64,000 nucleotides of DNA from Amyelois transitella (lineage: Eukaryota; Arthropoda; Insecta; Lepidoptera; Pyralidae): NCBI RefSeq assembly GCF_032362555.1, contig NC_083532.1, positions 1,129,001 through 1,193,000 of the forward strand, given 5' to 3'. A program made the position numbers and the translations under genes. Each line of letters starts with the position of its first letter. Within the stretch, counting starts at the first letter, position 1. Positions 51,660-63,504 of this stretch are shown here, in pieces. The notes under the pieces were generated by a model, which had not been told where the DNA came from, did not search any database, and saw nothing but the letters and a program-made list of their open reading frames with translations.

Positions 51660-53620
51660 TAATGCCTTCCTTTTTTTTTTACATAATATGTTTCAAAAAA
51701 CGTTACACTAGCTAGTAGCTATTGCCTAATCTACTATTAAGGGTAGGTTAAGATGAGGCTAGCTAAGGTAAAGTAACACTGCTAATATCCTTGGGTACTT
51801 AGAAATCAGCAAGAAGTCGCCCGTTAACTACCATTCTCTTTCTCTTGGGATTTCAGGAAATCTCTAAGTGCACCCCTAGACTAGTTCTAGATTCCGCGGT
51901 TTGACTGTGTGTTGTATGTAAGGCAGTCACTCATTAACTGAAGTGTTTTGTAAATAGAGATTACCAATAGTACATTTTTTATTCTTTAGTCTAAAATAAT
52001 CATAAAAAGTTTTGAAAATTTGCCAAAGCACAAAAGAAAAAATTAAATTCAAACGCTCGAAAAACAAAAACTTGACAGCTATAAAGCGCGCTGGACGCAT
52101 GAACGCTTTCCCGCGCAAAAAAACGTCAAAAAACCCGCCCATACGCATCTGTCAAAGTGACAGGTCGAGTCATCGACAAACTGCCGCGATTCCTGCCCGC
52201 TCGTTAGGCATTGATGATTTTGTTAATTGTTATTTGGCACCAAATTAGATTTAACAGGGCCCCGACGTGTGAATTATTCTAATTTAAATTCTTGGCATCA
52301 CGCGTGGCCGTATGCCGTTTTTGTCTTCGTCTTTTATTAGTCTGCGTTTGCTCTTGCGTGGCATCTTTATTTGTCGTTAACATGTTGCTAATCGGGTTTT
52401 GATGTGTTTATTTTCGGGCTGACATTTTTTTTATCACGCTTTGAAGTTCGTATAATCAATTTCTATAGAAAGGAACTTTAATAAAAATATTATTAAAATT
52501 GTGTCCAGTAATTTTAAACTAGCCCCACTCTACCTTTTTTTTATGGCTGTTGCAAAGAAATTATACTACAGAGAAGTCAAAGTCATTGTACTAAAGAGAA
52601 GACACCGCTTTTAAGAAAAACAGTGTTACTTTTCGACCCAGTTGCGCCTTTTGGCAGTGATCGGATTGTGTAAATCAAGTTTTTACACGAAGCAACGCCC
52701 GCCTGATCTCCACGACCTTTATAGAAGAACCTAAGCTATAGGTATTGGATCATGGTACTAGCTGCAGTCGATGTATTAGACTAATACACCATCCACAAAA
52801 AAGAGTGTTCTCATCAATATGAATTTTTCTTAACCAGTTTAATAATCCGAAATCCGATGAGGTTTCCGCTAGCATTAGACCATTCAAAACATACAATAAG
52901 CCCTTCATAAGTGTCATACGAACCATTGTTTAAAATCAATCGATCAACATTACCCATTACCAAAACAAAGTGACTAAGACTGGGGTGGCTCCTGTGTTGC
53001 CAACCCCAGTCCTATCCTCTACTCTATAACTAGAAATATTGCTACATAAATATTTGTACTCGCGTCATCGATAACGGCTCTAACTAAATTTATAATATAT
53101 GTAGATGTTCACGGGGTCAAAAAAAGCGTTATGGCTGGGATCTCACGTCTTGGAAAATTCGTTTCTTACAAATTTTCACTTAAAATCATCGCATATAAGA
53201 TACTGGTTGCAACTAAGCTACGATTATAATTGTTTTTCTGATGTCAAAAGAAAAAGATAGAAATAAACAAAATTTTATAAAATTGTGATCCTCTTTAAAA
53301 AATATATGTGTACGAACATTTTTCGCTCCTCATCATCCTTTCAGGCCTTTTTTATTAACATGATTGACGAAATGAGTTTTTCAATATCAGTAGAAAATTT
53401 ACCTTTTTTTATTTTTATACATACTTAGGTACAGCAAAATAAAGAATAATCTGCAGGTCTGGCTGTCACTGACAACTGTAAAGAAAATATCAAAAAATCT
53501 GTAGATCTACAATTTAAAAACTGCAGTGTTTGCTACACTGGGTGGCTCCCTAAATGCACCCCTAAATCGATGACGGAACTAGGAATTAACAAATTATAGT
53601 ATACAACCATAGACATCAAA
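51660..53620. other. Intergenic, possibly regulatory
   Basis: Few repeats. 52040-52330 is CG-rich (GCGCGCTGGACGCATGAACG, CCGCGCAAAAAAACG). A tSINE-2 trace lies at about 52672-52750. An imperfect hairpin lies at 52977-53011 (GACTGGGGTGGC/GCCAACCCCAGTC). No coding exon recognised. Confidence 0.35.
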
Positions 53621-53637
53621 ATAATATAAGACAATAG

Positions 53638-53795
53638 AAATGCCATATTGTACTTGAAACAAAAATAAACCAATGCAAGCTTCTAAGCTTGAAGCTTGCA
53701 TTGGGTTATTTTACTTTACTCTAAGAAATGTCATATTGTACTTGAAATAAAAATAACCCAATACAAGCTTCTAAGCTTGCATGTTGCGAAAATAA
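53638..53795. repeat. 88-bp tandem duplication with AAGCTT palindromes
   Basis: ATATTGTACTTGAAA begins near-identical blocks at about 53638 and 53726. The first contains a palindrome with 14-bp arms (CCAATGCAAGCTTC/GAAGCTTGCATTGG). Confidence 0.8.
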
Positions 53796-53819
53796 ACAAA
53801 GTATACTTACGAGTGGCTC

Positions 53820-54015
53820 CTCTCGATGAAAAAAATTAATCAAGGGAAAGGCTAATAATCTTGGGATTATAGACAATGGCCTATCAACCCGTCACTAGTC
53901 TCAATTCCATCATTAACTCATGCAGCTAAGCGTACCTAGCCTTTCAGTCTTTACGAGACTGTTGGGCCTGTCTACCCCGTCAGAGATAAAGACGTGTTTA
54001 TATGTATGTATGTTT
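53820..54015 (+). mobile_element. SINE-M copy, diverged
   Basis: Body from TCAAGGGAAAGGCTAATAAT to the ATGT tail. The head is missing. Confidence 0.6.
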
Positions 54016-54409
54016 GTTGTTGAAGAAAATTTCCTTGGCACGAGTATTCTTCGTTAAGGCAAGTTATGCCTTTCAGAGACTTACGACGTGAGAAATGGAG
54101 ACGTGATTATGTGAATACATACATAATCACGTCAATCTACTTAGGTGTGTATTTTATGTCTGTTTTCATTTCTACGATGGAAAGTCTCAATTTTCACAGC
54201 TCTGCATTGGAATACACTGTAGTTGCAATGAAAGTATAATAACAGAAAATTATCTGTTGCAATAGGTCGCAATTGCAACTCTTGCCACTTGGGTTATTCA
54301 TCAGATGTTAATGGTTAATAATTTCATGATATTACAGTGTATTTGTTTTTATTCTTCTCCCTTATTACGGCCTCACATCGCTGAAGAAGCCCGACATGCG
54401 CTTTTAATT

Positions 54410-54545
54410 ATGGTCCTGGATTGGGTAAGTCAGGGTTTTACATGAAGCATCTGTCCTCCACAAAACATCCAGTTACCTGCCTTTATGTGTTATTTTCTTC
54501 GCGATGTTTTCCCTCACCGCAAGGGAATCGATTGGCAATAAAACT
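54410..54545 (-). mobile_element. tSINE-2 fragment
   Basis: GGTCCTGGATTGGGTAAGTC, TTTACATGAAGCATCTGTCC and CGATGTTTTCCCTCACCGC; same body as 20290-20646. Confidence 0.55.
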
Positions 54546-54549
54546 TTAT

Positions 54550-55535
54550 TAATAAGTACTTAACTTGAAAAAAGTAGGTAATTTTTAATGTCGAAATTTA
54601 ATTTTTTAATGCTTTCAACTAATTTAAAAGTATTTATTGTTACCTCAAGTACCATTCACAAACAACCCTAAATATTGGCCCCAACCGTACTGCGTAATTA
54701 CAACAAATTAATATTAATTCGATAATGCTCAGTGTGGCCGCGGCGCACTGTGTATTTTGTAAATTATCGGTGCGCCATCTTGTTTTATTGATGACGTGTT
54801 GATTTAGCGGTATTACCAATTATAGGTTGTAAATTGTAAGCGTAGTTTTGTAATTGAATGTTTTGTCGGAAGTATGGTATTACGATGTATGTACTAGCTA
54901 CTGTCAGCGGCTCCGGTTGCCTTCTACTATGCGAAAGTATACGCCTGGTTAGGTTAGGTTAGATTAGTAATGACAGGAAAAATAAAAAAAAGGTCTTAAT
55001 TACTACACATATACTAAAACAAATGTAAAAAAAAATCTGCATTGAAAACTGACCCATATATAGGTAACCTAATACATTCACATTATTAAAAAGTAATGTC
55101 TATTTTTGAATTTATTTTGTTTTATGTGAACAATTTCGCCACAGATTAATAAACTTTGCGTTTTCGCGCGCTGTCACCGTGACAGCTGAGCGGAAGGGGC
55201 GTGGTTTCCTGCGTTCCGTTCTCGACAAGCTAAATTCGGGCTCCATTAAATTCGTCCACCGTGTTTAGGCCTCCCCTCTCGCTGCGGTTACTTTGATGTT
55301 ACTTGATAACCGACTTTGAAATGTAAGTTTATAAGTCATGTAACATTGTAACTGCTTAATACAATTAAAAGATGGCTGTTTAGGCATTTTGATTTGATTA
55401 CTCAATTGACTGCTCTTAGGTCAAATTAATGGCCCACTTTTTACCGTCTTTAATACATAATCTACCTTACTTTGATTAATTCGTTTGCCTACTACGCATA
55501 GGTCGTTCTCTATATATTAAAAGTATTAAGTACAT
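54550..55535. other. Intergenic, CG-rich patch at 55150-55300
   Basis: TTTCGCGCGCTGTCACCGTGACAGCTGAGCGG is a notable GC-rich patch with a GTCAC/GTGAC inverted repeat. It could be a promoter or enhancer. No gene attached. Confidence 0.3.
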
Positions 55536-55539
55536 TGGA

Positions 55540-55725
55540 TGTTTTTAAAGGCGATTAAGGGATAGGCTTACAAACTTAGGATTATTTTTTAGGCGTTGGG
55601 TTAGCAACCTGTAACTATTTGAATCTCAATTCTATCATTAAACTGAACGTAGCCATTCAGTCTTTTCAAGACTGTTGGCTCTGTCTACCCCGCAAGGGAT
55701 ATAGACGTGACCATATGTATGTATG
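55540..55725 (+). mobile_element. SINE-M copy lacking the head
   Basis: GGCGATTAAGGGATAGGCTT through to the ATGT tail, followed by a tSINE-2 fragment (about 55765-55880). Confidence 0.7.
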
Positions 55726-56626
55726 TTATAAGTATTAATCTGCAAAGATTGCAGAGGTAGATGGGATGGTCACTTTGTTTAAAAACCTGACTCACCCAAT
55801 CCCGGATTATGATCAAAGGCGCACCCCGGGCTTTCCTCCAGATAGGCGATAATGTAACCAGGAGTAATGTTAAGAGGGAGACATATATAGGTATTAACTG
55901 TAGGTTCATACTCAATTTTATCAAAATCGGTCCAGCGATTCATCTGTGAAAGCATAACAGACTGACTGACAGATTTTCGCATTAAGTTTTTATAACCTTG
56001 CTCGCAATGTAAAATTTGAAAGATAAGGTAGGTATGTAGGTAAGTACTTTGAGGCAAAGAATTTAATGTTCTTATAAAAGCCTTTACAAAAATCTTTAGG
56101 TAAAGTTATAGTATAAGTTATATAATTTATAGGTAGGTAGTAAGTAAAATAACGACATGTTGTCATTACCAAACCTGGCTCATTAGACGATGCGGGGTGC
56201 GGACGTGAAAAATTATAATTGTAAAATTTACTCCTTATTGTTTCGCGCCCTTATAACAAGCTGTCAAAAGTGTCAAACGACGACGTTCCACTTTCAAAAA
56301 CGAACGCGAGACACTTACTTAGTTACTCTTATTTTCTCTTTATTACTTGCCAGTCTTTTTTGAAATAAAATTTAAAAGGATTTTGTACTTATTTTTGTTG
56401 TTGTTCATTAGTGCGTATTTCATTGCATTCGTTTTGATCAGTTTCGACTTTGCAATTTCATCCCTATTATGATAAGCATACGGCTCACGGCTTATTCTAT
56501 TATAGATAACACTACTTTTGACAAATATTATTAACTTCGTCACGCATTTTGTGTGCAGTCAAGTGACGTGACGCGACGAGGGAATATTTGGACACCTCTG
56601 GGGCGAATTTGAATTTTGATTTCGCT

Positions 56627-56686
56627 ATGACAGATAGAGTTAGGGGAGATTTTTTTGACGATTTAAGTGAAAATCAGTGTTATATT
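56627..56686 (+). CDS. Candidate first coding exon of an unidentified gene
   Basis: ATG at 56627 opens a 20-codon stretch (MTDRVRGDFFDDLSENQCYI) ending exactly at GTAAGT, a consensus splice donor. The upstream 80 bp is CG-rich (GTGACGTGACGCGACGAGGG), as in promoters. No matching acceptor or downstream exon was found in the window, so the gene would extend to the right of it or the exon is spurious. Product not recognised. Confidence 0.25.
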
Positions 56687-56689
56687 GTA

Positions 56690-57860
56690 AGTACTTACTA
56701 CAAAACATTTGAAATAAAAAACCCTTGGTGTAAGTAGATAATCTAAGCAGTTAGTGAATCTCTTGGAACTTAATTCAGCAGCAGAAGTGGACGTAAGCTA
56801 AGTAGTATAAGTAAGTACTTCCCTAAGTAAGTATCTACTTACGTGCCTACTTACAAAATCTGTCTGTTACCATATTTTATTAAAAAAAATGTGACCTTAT
56901 AAGTAAGTATTGAACCCTTAAAAGTTAAGTAGAGACACTGTTCTTTTATTTAATTTAAAAAAAGAATCCTACTCGTATCTTCATCACAATGAAAGCCGTC
57001 GGCCGCACGTTTCCGACGCATGCTTGAACCGTTTATTAGTTTAAGAAAATTAAAAAAAAATACTCATTTAAATTTTCGATTTCTACTAAACTCAACCAAT
57101 CAGCGCCAAGAACTCTGATTGCGGGGCGTGACCGCGCTCATTACTTACGTCACACTGACTTTAATCTTCCCAACAAATCTACAGCTATCCCTTTTTGTCG
57201 TATTGCGATTTCGACAACAGATAGAGAGCTGCGGTGATTCGATTATGGAACGCAATTTGGCGGGAACATTCACAGCGTGTTTTATTTAATTTAATGGCCG
57301 TATTAATATTGTTATGAATACGTTTATTATATTATTGTTATTTATGTGGGGTTCTGTAACGATCTCTATGAAAATTAATGGTTGGTAACGCGATTGGTAG
57401 CAAATTGCTTGTTGGGTTGTGATTTTGTTTCGTATAATTAGATAAATGATGCATAAATTTTCGTAATGATTTTAGAAACATTAAATGTAGAAAAAGCTAG
57501 ATAAGTAAATAATAAAGTTCATAGATAAAGGTATTATTAATTAAAAAACGAAAAAGTCGCTAATGAAATTGAATGAAATTATAATTTTTTTTATTTTATT
57601 ATCTTCCAAAAAAATCTCGAAATACCTAAGTTTTTTACAGGTTCATACAAAGGTGCCCTTAATTTTCTTTCATAAATTTATGTAAATTGTGAACTATACC
57701 TACCTATATAGGTAGACCTGTCATCCTGTTAATTAATTCAGTATCTAACTGAGACAAATAGGTTATTCCTTCTACTCCTTTTCAAATTCAATTTTATATC
57801 TACTTATTATATTAAAGTATTATTTAAGCTTTCTTAGCACTTACCTATAATATTAGGAAG
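56690..57860. other. Intergenic or long intron
   Basis: Contains GC-richer stretches at 56990-57030 and 57105-57150 but no recognised exon or repeat family. Confidence 0.3.
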
Positions 57861-57865
57861 ATACT

Positions 57866-58075
57866 TACTTATAGTATCGTTGAGTTAGTAGGTATCTAGT
57901 AACACAAGTTAATCCCTCACAGGGATAAGTCCGCCCTTGTACGTCGTTATTTTTAATGTTTTTATGTATTACTTATAATTTGTTATGTACAATAAAGAAT
58001 TTACAAACAAACAAATAAACAAGTCTCGAACTTACTTCGAGGCTAACTCAATCTGTCCCGTATATAATTACCTAT
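57866..58075 (+). mobile_element. tSINE-1 tail split by a LINE 3' end
   Basis: The SINE tail (TATAGTATCGTTGAGTTAGT ... AACTTACTTCGAGGCTAACT) is interrupted at 57909-58018 by a LINE 3' end, with ACAAG duplicated on both sides (57904-57908 and 58019-58023). Confidence 0.8.
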
Positions 58076-58594
58076 TTATTTTTCAAAATCACGATGTAGG
58101 TAGGTAGGTACCCATAAAATCAACATCAAAATACCCAATGGTATGTGACGATAAATTAATTATTCATTTATTGGCTCTCTACTCTATTCTTGTCGATTGC
58201 CCGTCTCGGACAAATTGTTCTCGTAGTTAACGGGTGTTCTCAGACGAGCTGGTTTCTTATCATACTAGGTACCTAAGCCAAACAATAAGTAGGTACTTAC
58301 CTAGCTGAACGTGACCTATAAGTCTAGACTCACAAAATAAAGTAGGTACTATTAGTACTGAAGTTCCAATAATTTACTGAGCATAACTTCTACGTTCTAC
58401 AGATTAGGCGTATTTTAAGTATAGATTGTATTTTAAGTATAGATTAGGCACCTTATACAGTAAATTTGAACTAGATACTAAACTGGATTCCATACTTTGC
58501 TCGACTGATATGCTTGGTGCCAATAAATGTATAGGCTTTATTTAGCGGGATGGTGTTACAATGGAATTAAATTAATCTGCATAACATAAGATAT

Positions 58595-58840
58595 AATCCG
58601 TCTATATCCTCTGCGGGGTAGCCAGAGCCAACAGTCATCCAAAGGATGAGAGGCCGCGTTCAGCTGTTTGGCTTATTGATAGAATTGAGATTCAAACAGT
58701 GACAGGTTGCTAGCCCATCGCCTGAAAGAGGAATCCAAAGCATATAAGCATATCCCTTAGTCGCCTTTTAATCCTTGGGAAAGAGACGGAGTGGTCCCAT
58801 TTTTTTTTTCTATAGATGCCGTGAACCACACGTCACATTA
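58595..58840 (-). mobile_element. SINE-M copy
   Basis: Body and a mutated head (GATGCCGTGAACCACACGTCAC); no simple-repeat tail. Confidence 0.7.
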
Positions 58841-59140
58841 TATTACTATTACCAATAAAAACAAGAAATAAAAATAGAAATAAGTACCTAGATAGTGCCC
58901 TTGTACTTACAAAATTTCTCTTTATTCTAAGTTTTATTCTTATTTTCCTTGATGTACATAAATAAATACTTAAATAAAATTCATCTGCTTCCAATTTAAC
59001 AAAGAAAATGTAGCCCGTGTGAGTGCACCTAGGCCGGTAGAATGCGAAATGAGTGCCAACAAAAACAAGAACAATGGATCGTTAATTGATAAATCAGTAT
59101 AGCATCCGTTAACTGTCAAAATGACTGTTACCTACTTATA

Positions 59141-60358
59141 TCCTCCTAAGACCCCGATAAAAACATTACTCGTAATGATTTAGTCCCACTGTACAAAATT
59201 TTGCACAAATAAAATATTGGCCTTCAGTCCGAGACATTGTTTTTGTTATATATTTATTTACACCAGAAATTTTGACTTTTTGATTTTTTTTACATATTAT
59301 ATATGTCTTTCGGAATAGAATGGCAAAGGTTTAAAGCAGCCATCTTTTGTTCAAAAAATTGCACATTCGGTTTCAATCTGTAATAAAACTTTTTGGGTAA
59401 TAAATAATAAATTCAACATTTCATATAATTATTTATTCGAAATATGAACGTAAATAATCAAAACTTCTAGAAACAGTCTTTTAAGTAATAGAAACAAAAA
59501 TCCATTCGCGTTGGGTGTTAGTCGAAGATGACGACGCGCTGTCATTATTTGACGAACTTCTTCCTGGATACCCTCAACGAGTTCGGGAACCTCTTCTTGA
59601 TGGACTCCGTCCTCTGTTGCTTTGAGCCCATGACTACGACTACTTCCACGACTTGGTCGATTAGGAAGTTTTGGTGGTGCTAGATGTTGTATGGTCTCTT
59701 CGTCTGAAGATTCGGAACTAGAAAAATTTCTTTGAAAAGCAACGGGATCTGCGGAATATTCATCGCCGCTGTCATCTTCAAACTCAGATTCGTTTAGGTA
59801 ATTTATTATTTCTTTATCACGAAGATCTGTAAAGCTTGAACAAAAAAAAAGCATTAGCCACCAGCAGCAATCGTCAGTTAAATCTATCAGGGTAGAGACC
59901 GAAAGTGCAAAAATTTGAACAAATTAAAATCTGATAGATTTATTTTCTTATTTCGAAGATTGCCAGGGAATAACATCTTAAACTAATTAGTTGGATATTT
60001 TAAAAAGCAAAATTCATAAATATCTTAGCAAAACAATCACGATTGCTTAGGTAAATCTTGATTGAAACTTACTTCTTCGCTGTCTATGCGCCATCTTCGA
60101 CCGACACTCACAAATTATTTTGATAGCTTTCTGTTTTTTTTGTTGGTTGCATTGCGAAACGAATCGCCAATCCTGTCCATAGACGCGTAGCTGTCAAATT
60201 TTTACATCTGACTTCAAAAATAAAAGTGCGGGACAATTGAAAAATATGTTCAAAAATTTGTACGCTGGGACTACACCACTATGAAAGTTGCAATCTTTCC
60301 GGGACTGAATGACGACATTTATTTTGTGCAAAAATTTGTACAAGGGGTCTTAGGAGGA
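59141..60358 (-). mobile_element. TIR transposon with a two-exon N-terminal ORF
   Basis: 1,218 bp with 15-bp terminal inverted repeats TCCTCCTAAGACCCC. It has subterminal inverted TGTACAAA-TTTTGCACAAA blocks and TATA on both flanks (59137-59140 and 60359-60362). The encoded acidic protein recalls piggyBac N termini, but the TATA target site is not the usual TTAA, so the superfamily is open. The catalytic region is deleted. Confidence 0.8.
59429..60094 (-). CDS. Two-exon acidic protein of the TIR element
   Basis: Exon 1 is 60094-60073 (MAHRQRR plus one base; donor GTAAG). Exon 2 is 59826-59429 (acceptor CTTTACAG). The junction phase fits, giving 139 residues: a basic start, then NLRDKEIINYLNESEFEDD and SSSESSDEETIQHL acidic stretches, a PPKLPNRPSR segment, and an unrelated C terminus. 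It looks like the regulatory N terminus of a transposase, left after an internal deletion. Any activity is speculative. Confidence 0.6.
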
Positions 60359-60361
60359 TAT

Positions 60362-60617
60362 ACGGCCTCTGTGGCTCAGCGGTAGTACGCTTGTCTGTGA
60401 CACCGGAGGTCCCGGGTTCGAATCCCGGTCAAGGCATGATGAGAGAATAACTTTTTCTGATTGTCCTAGGTCTTGGATGTTTATCTCTATAAGTATTTAT
60501 TATAAAATATAGTATCGTTGAGTTAGTATCTCGTAACACAAGTTTCGAACTTACTTAGAGGCTAACTCAATCAGTGTAATTTGTCCCGTATATATTTATA
60601 TTTATTATTTATTATAC
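60362..60617 (+). mobile_element. tSINE-1, full length
   Basis: A box TGGCTCAGCGG, B box GGTTCGAATCC (60416-60426), full tail. It starts exactly at the target duplication of the neighbouring TIR element, which suggests that element inserted at the SINE's 5' edge or the reverse. Confidence 0.85.
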
Positions 60618-61108
60618 AATTCAAGCAAGCATTGTTTTAACTGAAAATTGAAGATATTTTTTTTTTCATTCATTCATTCTGTGTCACAGCCTTGTTATAG
60701 AAATTTCAATAACTATATGTAGGTAGGAGGAACATTAGGTTACTTTTGGTTTAGTTTAGCTAAGTACTTACTTAATATCTCAAAATATTCGATAAAAATA
60801 ATAGAGTTGAGTTTTGAAATAGACATAGGTACTTATTTATTTATACTTTACTAGCTGTGCCCGCGACTTCGTCCGCGTGGAATAGTTATTTTGGGTATCA
60901 TTGAAGCCCTCAAGGATGAATTATTTCCCCCGGTTTTTTTCACAATCTTTCATTATTTCTTTGCTCCTTATAGTTTCAGCGTGTAGTTATATAGCGTAAA
61001 GCCTTTCTCGATAAATGGTCATTCAACGCAAAAATTTTTAAATTCGAATCACTAGATCCTGGGATTAGCGCGTTCAAACAAACAAACTCTTTAGCTTTAT
61101 TATATTAG

Positions 61109-62108
61109 CCTTTAACTGGTGACAAGCGGTCTCACAGGCCGAGCGGTGTCAGTGAAACGTCATTTCACCCCCTTCCCTGCGCTTCCTTTGTTTCAACGTC
61201 TAAGTAGCTGTAAATTTAGATGCGTCCACGCCGTAGATAGTGACAGTTGTGTCGTATTGTCTTTTATTCGTAAATTACAACAACATAAAATTCGGCAGCG
61301 GTCTCTCAGACCGTACGTCACCACTTACGTAACTTTTTAACGTAATTTTGCTATATTGCTTTTTCTTGTTTTTACGGTAATAACTAAAAATGAGTAATTC
61401 TGCACCTCCAAAAAAGAAGTATAAGGAGACAGGAGTTCTAAATGTACTGTCAAATACTCAAATTGAAGCGTGTCCGGCACGGGAAGACTCAACTGGGTCG
61501 CAAGCAGAAAATGTTCCTGAAAATTTCATCCCGGAGTGTTGGGTTCTGATTTGCCACCTGAACCACAAAACTTAGAGCATAGGCAAAACACGGAAAACCT
61601 GTGCCAGTTGTCCTCCTTAATTAAATCGCAAATCAAATTACCTATGTAATACATGTAAAAAGCATGTGTGCTTGCAATGTGCCAAACAATTATGGCCCGA
61701 CTGTCAATAAAAATAACCAAAGTTTGACCAATGCCAGTTTTTTTTAATGATACGTGTGAATTAATAAAAATTTTTTTTATTGAAAACAGTATCGTAACTA
61801 TAAGGAAAAAAAGTATTTTTGTTATAATTATCTTGATTTAATTTTTGTTTTGTGTGATTATTGATCTCATCTTTAGATTTTAGTTTTTTGTTCCTAATTA
61901 AATTTTAATAGCATGTTAATAATTAAAAATTACATTCAGAGTCCATTGGATAGTTTTCTTTTATCCTTTTATACATTAATCAACTATTTTAAAAACAGAG
62001 GTAAGCTATCATAGAAACTTTCAATGCTATAGACTATTTAACAGCAGCGGCTTCTCAGGCCGCGCGTCACCAGTTATATTCCACAAAATCCATGTCACCA
62101 GTCAAAGG
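61109..62108 (+). mobile_element. piggyBac-like non-autonomous element with TTAG target site
   Basis: 1,000 bp with terminal repeats CCTTTAACTGGTGAC and, at the far end, the complement of CCTTTGACTGGTGAC. Subterminal AGCGGTCTCACAGGCC- and GCGGCTTCTCAGGCCGC-like blocks are present. It is flanked by TTAG (61105-61108 and 62109-62112). Confidence 0.85.
61390..61710 (+). pseudogene. Internally deleted piggyBac transposase
   Basis: ATG at 61390 with a basic N terminus (MSNSAPPKKKYKE). About 50 codons later it continues, in the same frame but through two stops, into a Cys-rich end: KTCASCPP, then CNTCKKHVCLQCAKQLWPDC and a stop at 61708. The C-x2-C/H-x2-C pattern is the C-terminal zinc-binding domain of piggyBac transposases. 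The DDD catalytic core is absent, so there is no enzyme. Confidence 0.75.
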
Positions 62109-62499
62109 TTAGTATAGATTGTAACAATAACAATTTGTAAAGTACAATAGTCTACATACAAGTCCACATTAAACCATTATTAAAATGAACTCAAATTAAA
62201 ACGAAAGCTAAAACTCGTTTTAAAAAAGAAAGAAAAAAAATGATTACAAACTAAAACATAAATTACAAATTGTACAGTCCCTGCACAGCATCAAGATGCG
62301 GGAGTGTGCCCAGAAGGCTGGCAGCATTGCCAATTTGAATGGCAATGCTAATTCTCTGAGCCAGATAATTTCCAGCCCTCCGGTCACAAGATACCTACCT
62401 ACCAACCTCAATCTGCTTTTTCGACAATTATCGGAAAAGCTGATGGGCAGATGGGCCCCACGGTCCCAGATGCATGTTTATTTATGCCTAATAGATATC

Positions 62500-62758
62500 T
62501 GCCGTGTGGTTCCCGGCACCAATACAAAAAAGAATAGGACCACTCCATCTCTTTCCCATGGATGTCGTAAAAGGCGACTAAGGGATATGCTTATAAACTT
62601 GGGATTCATTTTTAGGCGATGGGCTAGCAACCTCTCACTATTTGAATCTCAATTCTGTCATTAAGCCAAATAGCTGAACGTGGCCTATCAGTCTTTTCAA
62701 GACTGTTGGCTCTGTCTACCCCACAAGGGATATAGACGTGACCATATGTATGTATGTA
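62500..62758 (+). mobile_element. SINE-M copy, full length
   Basis: Intact head and tail; close to the family consensus. Confidence 0.8.
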
Positions 62759-62919
62759 GATATCTATGTTTACTTATTTACATCTCTACATTAGGAATTC
62801 TGACCACATCGACCATAAAACAGCTTCCACATCAGTCGATGCCAAACAGGACTGATCTGCGCATGGGTAATTCATTTCAATGCAATTTGTCATACCAATT
62901 AGATCGTACATTCATATAT

Positions 62920-63323
62920 ACAGACATAAACACGTCAATTTCCCTTGCGGGGTAGACAGAGCCAACAGTCTCGAAAATACTGTTTGGCTTTATGATAGAA
63001 TTGAGATTTAAATAGTTTCGTTCAATTAATAAAGCCGTTCATTCAAAGTTAGTTAAGTAAGGATAAGTGTTATCATCATATTCAATCTAATTGCCGTGTG
63101 GTTACCGGCACCAATAGGAAAAGATTAGGAAAACCCCATCTTTTTGACTGAAGGATAGGCTAATAAACCCGACGTGTATTGATCATACAGGTTAGGTTGC
63201 TAAAAGAAGCCAAAATTTATAAGCCTATCCCTTTGTAGCCTTTTACAACATCCGTGGGCACGAGATGGAGTACCTAGTCCTACCTATTCTTTTTTTTTAT
63301 TGGTGCCGCGAACCACACGGCAC
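62920..63323. mobile_element. SINE-M fragments, including an inverted pair
   Basis: 62920-63020 is a tail half (minus). 63092-63160 is a head (plus). 63195-63323 is a body and head (minus). The last two form an inverted pair with hairpin heads outward. Confidence 0.65.
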
Positions 63324-63504
63324 CAACTTACGCCAACAAATAGTGTATGTCGAAGTCATTTTGGACATTAGCAAATATTCTTGAAACGTCGCTTAGCAAA
63401 TATCCGTCATGAATAAACCTCAAATTGTCTTCTCAATATATCAAGGGTGCACAATCAATTTGGAGGGGGCCGACGCTAAGCGACGAGGGGGGAAATTGCT
63501 CTGT

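Larger units (their letters stand above)
60851..62118 (-). mobile_element. Hel-A Helitron split by a piggyBac-like element
   Basis: 60851-61104 carries the CTAG end and body. The last ten bases of the Helitron, TTAGTATAGA, resume at 62109. Joined across the insertion the two parts restore the usual Hel-A 5' end. Confidence 0.85.

Noticed and set aside
60362..60440. A functional tRNA gene
   Set aside because: Good A and B boxes, but no acceptor stem pairing was evident and the sequence continues as the SINE tail found in the other copies.
61390..61577. Stand-alone small protein
   Set aside because: It is the N-terminal remnant of a deleted piggyBac transposase inside a TIR-bounded element.
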